From the NCBI GenBank assembly GCA_900553045.1, contig USBW01000009.1:1-10964 (forward strand): a DNA stretch of 10,964 nt, in the 5' to 3' direction. The notes under the pieces are model-generated. The model did no database searches and had not been told where the DNA came from. It saw only the letters and a program-made list of their open reading frames with translations. The DNA comes from an uncultured Mycoplasmatota bacterium (GTDB lineage Bacteria; Bacillota_I; Bacilli_A; RF39; UBA660). Below, piece after piece: positions 5,485-10,964 of this stretch (position 1 is the first letter of the stretch; every line of letters starts with the position of its first letter). Position numbers and translations under genes: made by a program.

Positions 5485-7284
5485 TTAATTGACACTTTCA
5501 AATTGCGAATTATATAGTTTAGCATAGAACCCATCTTTTTTTAGCAATTCTTCATGAGTACCCTGCTCTACTACATCACCATCGTTAAGAACTAAGATTA
5601 AATCAGCATTTTTGATAGTTGAAAGACGGTGAGCAATGATGAAGCTGGTTCTTCCTTGCATTAAATGATCCATTGCTTCTTGAATTAAGACTTCTGTTCT
5701 AGTATCAACTGAAGAAGTTGCCTCATCTAAGATAAGGATCTTAGGGTTAGCTAAAATTACTCTAGCGATAGTTAAAAGTTGTTTTTGTCCTAAAGAGATA
5801 TTACTACTTTCTTCATTGATCTCCATATTGTAGCCATCTGGTAAAGTCGTTATAAAATGATCAACTCTTGCAAGACTGCACGCTTCTTTTACTTCTTCAT
5901 CAGTAGCATCTAATTTACCATAACGAATGTTATCGATGATTTTACCACTGTAAAGCCAAGCATCTTGTAAAACCATGCCAAAAATTTTATTAATATCTTC
6001 TTTTTTAATATTTTCAAGGTCAACACCATCGACTTTAATTTTACCACTGTTCAAATGGTAAAAACGCATTAGAAGTTTAACGATAGTTGTCTTCCCAGCA
6101 CCAGTTGGCCCGACAATAGCAATTTTTTGACCAGGCTTAACTTGACAATTAAAGTCATGGATAATGATTTTATCTTTGTCATAACCAAAAGAAACATGTT
6201 CAAAGGAAACTGCTCCTTTAACCTTATCATAAGTTATTAGACTTTCTTTGGCGTCAATTTCTTCTTCCTCATCTAAAAATTCAAAGACGCGTTCAGCAGC
6301 AGCCATTGCTTGTTGTAACATAGTAGAGATTTGAGCAAGTTGTGAGATTGGGTTAGTAAAGTTTTTAGAATAAGAAATAAATGACTGAATATTACCAACA
6401 GTTATAACACCATTAATTGCAAAGTAACCACCAACTATTGCGACTACAACATAGTTAATATTGCCTAAAAAGACCATAAGTGGGTGCATTAAACCAGATA
6501 AAAATTGGCTCTTCCAAGCAGAATCAGCTAATTTTTTACTGTCTTCTTGAAACATATTAAGCATTTTATCTTCAGCGTTGAAGGCTTTAATTACTTGGTG
6601 TCCTCCATAAGCTTCTTCGACATCACCATTTACTTTAGCTAAATAATTTTGTTGTCTTATGAAGTATTTTTGACTGCGTTTAACTATTTTGGAAGTAATA
6701 AAAGCAGCAATTGGTAAAACAATGACAACTAAAATCGTAATTGTAACATTGATGGATAACATCATGACTAAAATCCCTAGTAAAGTGACAATTGAAGTAA
6801 TAAACTGGGTAGCACTTTGGTTCAAGTTTTGACCTAATAAATCTATATCGTTAGTAAGTAAGGATAAAACTTCACCATGGGTTTTTTTATCATAGTAAGA
6901 AATTGGTACTTTGTGCATCTTAATAGATACTTGTTTTCTTAATTTGTAAGCATAACGTTGAGAGATGTTAGTCATAATTATTCCTTGAATAAAGGAGAAT
7001 AAAAGACTTAATAAGTATAAGACTAAAAGAGTAATTAAAATTCCAGCGATCTTACCAAAATCAATTCCACCAGTTCCAGTTATTTTAGCGATTAGACCAT
7101 TGAATATTTCAGTGGTAGCATTTCCTAAAATTTTAGGACTGATGATTGAGAATACAGTACTTAAAATTGCAAAGACGAAGATGATGATCATCGGTATTTT
7201 ATAATTACCAAGACTTTTAATAAGCTTTTTTAAGGTCCCTTTAAAGTCTTTGGCTTTCTCTGTTGCTACTGCTCTTCCTCTCAT
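5485..7284 (-). CDS. ABC exporter half-transporter with intact catalytic Glu (LmrD/BmrD-like)
   Basis: This 599-residue half-transporter is a type IV (former type I) exporter. A six-span membrane domain covers about 30-325 and the ATP-binding domain about 355-595. Walker A is GPTGAGKTT (392-400), the Q-loop is Q440, Walker B is ILILDE with catalytic E521, and the H-loop is H552 in IAHRLST. The signature is ISLGQ (496-500) instead of LSGGQ, an altered signature of the kind seen in one half of heterodimeric exporters. Its start ATG overlaps the TGA of the other half-transporter (ATGA at 7284-7281), with a strong GGAGGAGGAG site upstream. The natural reading is one subunit of a heterodimer exporting a drug, lipid or peptide; the substrate cannot be assigned. 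It is the last gene of the marR-led operon. Confidence 0.9.
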   Translation of the reverse strand: MRGRAVATEKAKDFKGTLKKLIKSLGNYKIPMIIIFVFAILSTVFSIISPKILGNATTEIFNGLIAKITGTGGIDFGKIAGILITLLVLYLLSLLFSFIQGIIMTNISQRYAYKLRKQVSIKMHKVPISYYDKKTHGEVLSLLTNDIDLLGQNLNQSATQFITSIVTLLGILVMMLSINVTITILVVIVLPIAAFITSKIVKRSQKYFIRQQNYLAKVNGDVEEAYGGHQVIKAFNAEDKMLNMFQEDSKKLADSAWKSQFLSGLMHPLMVFLGNINYVVVAIVGGYFAINGVITVGNIQSFISYSKNFTNPISQLAQISTMLQQAMAAAERVFEFLDEEEEIDAKESLITYDKVKGAVSFEHVSFGYDKDKIIIHDFNCQVKPGQKIAIVGPTGAGKTTIVKLLMRFYHLNSGKIKVDGVDLENIKKEDINKIFGMVLQDAWLYSGKIIDNIRYGKLDATDEEVKEACSLARVDHFITTLPDGYNMEINEESSNISLGQKQLLTIARVILANPKILILDEATSSVDTRTEVLIQEAMDHLMQGRTSFIIAHRLSTIKNADLILVLNDGDVVEQGTHEELLKKDGFYAKLYNSQFESVN

Positions 7285-9464
7285 TTTAACTCCTCCTCCT
7301 TCAATTGTGATAAGGCTATTTCTTTATAGATAGCACAGCTTTTTAACAACTCTTCATGAGTTCCTTTGCCAACTATTTTTCCTTTGTCTAAGACAATGAT
7401 CTGATCTGCTTTTAAGATAGTACTAATTCTTTGAGCAACTATTAGAATTGTAGCATCTTTAGTATACTCATTTAAAGCTTGACGAAGTTTTAAGTCGGTC
7501 TGGTAATCCAAAGCAGAGAAACTATCATCAAAGATATATATTTCAGGATTTAAAGCAATTGCTCTTGCAATAGAAAGACGTTGGCGTTGTCCTCCTGAAA
7601 CATTGGTACCGCCTTGAGCGATTGGACTAGCAAAGCCGCCTTCTTTTTCTTCAATGAAATCTAAAGATTGTGAAACACGGGCAACTTCTTTTAATTCTTC
7701 ATCTGTTAAATTAACATTACCAAATAAAATATTAGATTTAATATCACCTGAGAATAAGATCCCTTTTTGAGGTACGTAACCTATTTTACTTCTTAAATCT
7801 TTTAAGCTTAGATCGCGGACATTTACGCCATCTACTAAAATTTCTCCTTCAGTGGCATCATAAAATCTTGGAATTAGATTAATAAGAGTAGATTTTCCAC
7901 TACCGGTCGAACCAATGAACGCTGTAGTTTTACCTTTTAAGGCTTTAAAACTAATATTTTCAATAACGTCAGCATCAGCATCTGGGTAACGGAAGGAAAC
8001 GTTTTTAAATTCGACCTCACCTTTTTTAGAAGCAATTGCTTCTTTAGGATTAGCAGTCTCGATAATAGTTGGTTTTTTATTAAGAATTTCAGCAATACGT
8101 TTAATTGAGATAAATGATCTTGGAATTATTATTGATAGAATTGAGATCATTAAGAAAGCCATAATTATTTGCATTGTATAAGTAATAAAGGCAATCAAAG
8201 TACCAACTTGAATATTTCCTAAATCAACTTGAGAGGCACCTACCCAAATAATTAGTAAGCTTACACCATTCATGATAAAGCTCATAAGTGGCATCATAAC
8301 TGTCATGACACGGTTAACGAAAAGATAGTTGTTGGTAAGACGCGTATTAGCATCGTCAAATCTTTCTATCTCATGTTTTTCGGTTCCGAAAGCACGTATT
8401 ACTGGTAAACCAGTTAGTGTCTCACGCGCTACTAAGTTAAGTTTATCAATTCGCTTTTGAATAGTCTGGAACTTTGGTAAAACAATACTAAATAAAATAA
8501 TGATTACTAATAGGATTAGACCAATAGCAAGACCAATTATCCACCCCATCGAATTGCCACTTACTTTAAGAAAAGCACCAATACCAATAATTGGAGCATA
8601 GAAAATCATTCTAGTAGCCATAACAATAAAGTTTTGAACTTGTTGGATATCATTAGTAGTTCTAGTAATTAAAGATGATGTTTCCATCTCTTCCATTTCT
8701 TGGCTAGAATATGCCATTACTTTAGCAAAAACTTTTTCACGCAAATCTTTACCAAAATTAGCAGCCAACTTTGAAGAAACAAAAATTGTAACAGCAGTAA
8801 TAACCATAATTAGGAAAGATATTCCCAACATTTTTAGTCCAGTTATTAAAATGTAGTTATTCTGGATCTTAGAGATGTCTAGGCCGATCGTATTATATTC
8901 GTTAATTACTTCATTAACAGCCATCTGCTCTAAAATACTAGCTTCATAAACATCTAGTTTAGAATTGATTTCATTAATTATTTGTTCTTGTTCTTCTAGT
9001 GACAAAGTTGGTAAAACACTAAGCATAGTCTCAAGGTTAGCCCGATCACTTTCACTAATATTAGTAATGTTAGCTAAAATTACCATTGGTTTAGTCATAA
9101 TATTAGCAAGTTCTTCTGTAGTTGCCTCATCTATACTTTTAAGGACATAAATGTTTTCAGTATTAAGAATTGGATACTCTTCTTTTAATTTTTCATCAGT
9201 AGTATCAGTTGTTACTAATTCATAATTTGCTAATAATTTATCTTTAGAGTCCTGATTTACTAAAGTTAGGATATTATTGAACTTAGTTTCCGTAACAGCT
9301 TCATAAAGAGGTAATTCAATACCGTTTTGTTGGATACCTACATTAACAATTTTAGAAGTATAGTCAGGTAAAGCTAAATCACACATCGCCTGAGCGAATA
9401 ATAAACCAATAATTAAAATTAGGGCCAACAAATATTTTTTAAATATTTTAAATATCTGTTTCAT
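7281..9464 (-). CDS. ABC exporter half-transporter with degenerate ATP site and large outer insertion
   Basis: This 727-residue partner of the next gene carries an insertion of about 165 residues (about 38-203) between span 1 and span 2. The insertion is acidic, helix-rich and outside the membrane by topology; halves of about 730-740 residues with such an ectodomain are known in Bacillota. The membrane domain resumes at about 205-450, and the ATP-binding domain covers about 483-720. Walker A is GSTGSGKST (518-526), the Q-loop is Q566 and the signature is a canonical VSGGQ (622-626). Walker B ends FDD, with D647 where the catalytic Glu belongs, and the H-loop His is Q678 in VAQRIST. These are the substitutions of the degenerate half in TM287/288- or BmrCD-type heterodimers. 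The start ATG overlaps the marR stop, and AAAGGAAG lies 7 bases upstream. Confidence 0.9.
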   Translation of the reverse strand: MKQIFKIFKKYLLALILIIGLLFAQAMCDLALPDYTSKIVNVGIQQNGIELPLYEAVTETKFNNILTLVNQDSKDKLLANYELVTTDTTDEKLKEEYPILNTENIYVLKSIDEATTEELANIMTKPMVILANITNISESDRANLETMLSVLPTLSLEEQEQIINEINSKLDVYEASILEQMAVNEVINEYNTIGLDISKIQNNYILITGLKMLGISFLIMVITAVTIFVSSKLAANFGKDLREKVFAKVMAYSSQEMEEMETSSLITRTTNDIQQVQNFIVMATRMIFYAPIIGIGAFLKVSGNSMGWIIGLAIGLILLVIIILFSIVLPKFQTIQKRIDKLNLVARETLTGLPVIRAFGTEKHEIERFDDANTRLTNNYLFVNRVMTVMMPLMSFIMNGVSLLIIWVGASQVDLGNIQVGTLIAFITYTMQIIMAFLMISILSIIIPRSFISIKRIAEILNKKPTIIETANPKEAIASKKGEVEFKNVSFRYPDADADVIENISFKALKGKTTAFIGSTGSGKSTLINLIPRFYDATEGEILVDGVNVRDLSLKDLRSKIGYVPQKGILFSGDIKSNILFGNVNLTDEELKEVARVSQSLDFIEEKEGGFASPIAQGGTNVSGGQRQRLSIARAIALNPEIYIFDDSFSALDYQTDLKLRQALNEYTKDATILIVAQRISTILKADQIIVLDKGKIVGKGTHEELLKSCAIYKEIALSQLKEEELK

Positions 9465-9898
9465 CTTTTATCTTCCTTTCTTTTATTAATATTTGTCTCT
9501 ATCTTTTTAAGTGTTTTTAAAAATGCTTCTTTTTCTTTGGGAGTAATATCTTGCCAAACTGCTTGCAAAATATTAGTTTGTTCTTGTTCCAACTTCTTTT
9601 TTAAATGTTTAGATTTATCAGTGATTTCAATATTTTTCGATCTAGCGTCTTCACTATCTGGCGTTTTTTTTATAAAGTCTTTCATCTCTAGTCTCTTAAG
9701 AATACCATGAACAGTGGGATTACTCAAGTCAAAAGTTTTTTCAATGTCCTTTTGATTGATTTTGTTTTTATAATTGTTGATTAAATAAAATAAAACATCA
9801 GCTTGTGAAGAAGTCAAAGAAAGCTCTTTTAATTTTCTATTGCGCTCTTTGTTCATATTGATATGAATACTATGAAAACAGTTATAAGATCCAAACAT
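9461..9898 (-). CDS. MarR-family transcriptional repressor of the ABC exporter operon
   Basis: This 145-residue winged-helix regulator would act as a dimer that binds a palindromic site and lets go when its ligand is present. The helix-turn-helix lies at about 46-76, with recognition helix SNPTVHGILKRLEMKDFI (59-76). The wing, DSEDARSKNIEIT (81-93), contains the D.R pattern typical of MarR. N- and C-terminal helices (about 15-42 and 95-138) supply the dimer interface. The ATG at 9898-9896 is preferred because GGGGTG lies 6 bases upstream; a GTG at 9925 in the same frame would put the likely operator inside the gene and has no ribosome site. The gene overlaps the first ABC gene by four bases. 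This arrangement and the upstream palindrome support autoregulation and control of the exporter. No effector can be inferred. Confidence 0.9.
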   Translation of the reverse strand: MFGSYNCFHSIHINMNKERNRKLKELSLTSSQADVLFYLINNYKNKINQKDIEKTFDLSNPTVHGILKRLEMKDFIKKTPDSEDARSKNIEITDKSKHLKKKLEQEQTNILQAVWQDITPKEKEAFLKTLKKIETNINKRKEDKR

Positions 9899-9909
9899 TT
9901 TATCACCCC

Positions 9910-9935
9910 AAATTAGATAGCACACTATCCATTTT
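9910..9935. promoter_or_regulatory. Probable MarR operator palindrome
   Basis: The core is GATAG-CACA-CTATC (9916-9929), a perfect 5-base inverted repeat. Imperfect symmetry extends outward to AAA/TTT, giving arms of about 11 bases with two mismatches. It lies just downstream of the -10, over the expected transcription start, and ahead of the marR ribosome site. Position and symmetry fit a MarR autorepression site; binding itself is inferred. Confidence 0.6.
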
Positions 9936-9959
9936 ATGCTGATGACCTATTTATGTCAA
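9931..9959 (-). promoter_or_regulatory. Promoter of the marR-ABC operon
   Basis: Minus strand: perfect TTGACA (-35, 9959-9954), a 17-base spacer, then TAAAAT (-10, 9936-9931), one mismatch from consensus. The start codon is 33 bases further on. A strong promoter immediately followed by a palindrome suits repressor control. Confidence 0.82.
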
Positions 9960-9972
9960 TGAAATTTTTGTG

Positions 9973-9999
9973 AAAAAAAGAAAGCTTCATGAGCTTTCT
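9973..9999 (-). terminator. Intrinsic terminator after the thioredoxin-fold gene
   Basis: On the minus strand, AGAAAGCT, a 5-base loop and AGCTTTCT form an 8-base perfect stem, followed by an unbroken run of T (9979-9973). It starts 8 bases after the stop codon. This is the clearest intrinsic terminator in the window and separates this gene from the marR operon. Confidence 0.85.
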
Positions 10000-10006
10000 A
10001 TCTTTC

Positions 10007-10249
10007 CTAAGAGGCGTGGGCAAAACGATCTATAATTTTACTAACTTGATTTTTATTTAATAAAACTCCCTGGCTTATCATTTTATCATCGATGATAAGT
10101 CCTGGTGTATTTTTAATTCCGTATTTATTGTTAATTTCTTCAAGTTCAACTACATAGTCTTTAGTTTTAAGGGTGTCTTTGATAATATTTTTTAATTTTT
10201 GACCTTTGGTTGTATCTGAACCTAAAATTCTTATTTTGATCTTTCTCAT
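10007..10249 (-). CDS. Cysteine-less thioredoxin-fold protein (redox-disulfide family relative)
   Basis: This 80-residue protein has the beta-alpha-beta...beta-beta-alpha plan of the small redox-active disulfide group (thioredoxin_3; MTH895/TM-type): strand KIRILGS (5-11), helix 17-29, strand 32-38, then NTPGLIIDDKMISQG (47-61), with P49 as the likely cis-proline, and a final helix (66-76). Family members normally read ILGxGCPxCKKL; here the aligned stretch is ILGSDTTKGQKL, so the two cysteines are T13 and G16 and the whole protein contains no Cys. It cannot act as a dithiol oxidoreductase and may be a binding or regulatory relic. The start is uncertain: AAAGGAG directly abuts the ATG at 10249, which is too close. 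The gene appears monocistronic, with an intrinsic terminator downstream. Confidence 0.78.
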   Translation of the reverse strand: MRKIKIRILGSDTTKGQKLKNIIKDTLKTKDYVVELEEINNKYGIKNTPGLIIDDKMISQGVLLNKNQVSKIIDRFAHAS

Positions 10250-10265
10250 CTCCTTTCATGATTTA

Positions 10266-10310
10266 AGTATAGTAAAGAAATGTGAAAGATAAATGGTAAG
10301 AATGTGAAAG
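10266..10310 (-). promoter_or_regulatory. Promoter with 22-base-spaced direct repeats, likely activator-dependent
   Basis: On the minus strand TATACT (10271-10266) is a good -10, but the position 17 bases upstream reads ATTTAT, which is not a -35. Two identical 10-base repeats, CTTTCACATT, lie at 10310-10301 and 10288-10279, exactly 22 bases apart (two helix turns); the nearer one begins 7 bases upstream of the -10. A missing -35 together with in-phase direct repeats is the layout of promoters activated by OmpR/PhoB-type response regulators. That assignment is inference. Confidence 0.45.
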
Positions 10311-10323
10311 GTTTGAGGATAAG

Positions 10324-10964
10324 TTAGTTTAAGGAAGCAACTACTTCGACATTACCATAACTACTAACTATAGTACCAGTTACAAATTCAAAATCAGGAG
10401 TGTTGTATAAAATGTTGCCCCAGTTAAAACTTTTACCTGTTTGGTTAACTATCTTGGTAAGGGAAGTGTTCTGCCAATCCCCTTTCCTAAAAGCAAAATT
10501 TTCAATAACTTCTACACTGGGTGGGATTATAATAGTATTTGCATAAGTTAAGTGTTCAATAGCTTCTGATTTAATTATTTTAACAGTTGAAGGAATCGTA
10601 ACTATCTTGGAACTTTTACCACCATAAGATACTAAAGTTGTATTATCGATACTACCGTCACTATCTCTTGCAAAAAGATAGGCTGTTTCCTCAGGAAAAT
10701 TATTATTATTTATAGCGCCATTACCTATAAAGGTTACCGTATCAGGTATTTCTAGTTCTGTTAAGTTGTTATTATTAAAAGCAAAGAAATCTATAATTAA
10801 TAGACCAACTGGTAAAGTTATTTTTGAGATGTTACAACTACTAAAAGCAGAATTGCCAATCTTTGTAACTCCAGTAGGAACTATAACATTGGTTCTATTA
10901 GCACCACCATAACCTATTATGGTAGTAGGGTCTTCTCCTCCACCTGCTTTTCTTGCATAGATGA
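10324..10964 (-). CDS. BspA-type leucine-rich-repeat surface protein, C-terminal part
   Basis: The last 212 codons and the TAA (10326-10324) are in the window; the start lies beyond the right edge. The frame shows LRR_5-type units of the form 'VIVPTGVTKIGNSAFSSC', 'ITLPVGLLIIDFFAF', 'LEIPDTVTFIGNGAI', 'VTIPSTVKIIKSEAI' and 'IIIPPSVEVIENFAF', the BspA-like pattern 'I.IP.sV..I...AF'. Two copies of a spacer occur, with 'YARKAGGGEDPTTIIGYGG' at the window edge and 'LFARDSDGSIDNTTLVSYGG' further on. The C-terminal domain contains TGKSFNWG and FVTGTIVSSYGNVEVV and ends without an LPxTG sorting signal or membrane span. Such proteins are normally secreted or cell-surface adhesins. The N-terminal signal is not visible. 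No terminator was seen between this gene and the next promoter. Confidence 0.85.
   Translation of the reverse strand, partial: IYARKAGGGEDPTTIIGYGGANRTNVIVPTGVTKIGNSAFSSCNISKITLPVGLLIIDFFAFNNNNLTELEIPDTVTFIGNGAINNNNFPEETAYLFARDSDGSIDNTTLVSYGGKSSKIVTIPSTVKIIKSEAIEHLTYANTIIIPPSVEVIENFAFRKGDWQNTSLTKIVNQTGKSFNWGNILYNTPDFEFVTGTIVSSYGNVEVVASLN

Noticed and set aside
936..9898. Possible use of genetic code 4 (TGA as Trp), suggested by the AT-rich DNA
   Set aside because: Several genes end at TGA in classic ATGA overlaps with the next start, and Trp is encoded by TGG, so code 11 applies.
9899..9925. GTG start nine codons upstream for the MarR protein
   Set aside because: It falls in the likely operator just after the -10, has no ribosome site, and the ATG at 9898 has GGGGTG correctly placed.
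1..10964. tRNA, rRNA, CRISPR array, riboswitch or insertion-sequence ends
   Set aside because: Reading both strands showed no cloverleaf, regular repeat-spacer array, long leader or terminal inverted repeats with a transposase.

Overview
The window (10,964 bases) looks like chromosome of a low-GC Gram-positive bacterium (Bacillota, probably an uncultured gut Bacilli/Erysipelotrichia-like lineage, by inference). Two 60-base lines counted by hand in the right part have 23% and 30% G+C. Genes are tightly packed with 4-base ATGA overlaps, Shine-Dalgarno sites are strong, and TGA is a working stop codon, so the code is 11 and not the mycoplasma code. Every gene from about position 936 to the right end is on the minus strand, so that part reads right to left.

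Right end (10324-10964): the 3' end of a BspA-type leucine-rich-repeat surface protein. Next (10007-10249) is a small thioredoxin-fold protein of the redox-disulfide family that has lost both active-site cysteines. It has a strong intrinsic terminator downstream, and upstream a promoter with no good -35 but two 10-base direct repeats. The next operon (9898-5485) is a MarR-type repressor followed by two overlapping ABC exporter half-transporter genes. The promoter (TTGACA-17-TAAAAT) is followed directly by a palindrome that is a likely MarR operator. The two ATP-binding domains are complementary in the way known for heterodimeric exporters: one has a degenerate Walker B and H-loop, the other an altered signature motif. 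Each therefore contributes a faulty half to one shared ATP site.

Middle (5388-2359): three overlapping genes form an undecaprenyl-phosphate sugar module: a multi-spanning GT-C-type membrane protein, a GtrB/DPM1-like GT2 enzyme and a GtrA-type membrane protein. They plausibly charge a lipid carrier with a sugar, flip it and transfer the sugar to an acceptor outside the membrane. After a hairpin and a new promoter comes a processive-type GT2 membrane glycosyltransferase (2261-1029), then a 26-codon hydrophobic ORF that may be a truncated gene.

Left end (1-about 945): a different kind of DNA. G+C rises to 47-55% per line across 601-840, and the gene families (DUF6809-like, a small 'LPKGSL...YYYLKYRENGK' protein, and the start of a DUF3990 protein) are ones I associate with accessory or mobile DNA in Clostridia. 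This suggests horizontally acquired sequence joined to the resident chromosome near 930-955, or an assembly chimera. I saw no tRNA, rRNA, CRISPR array or recognisable transposase.
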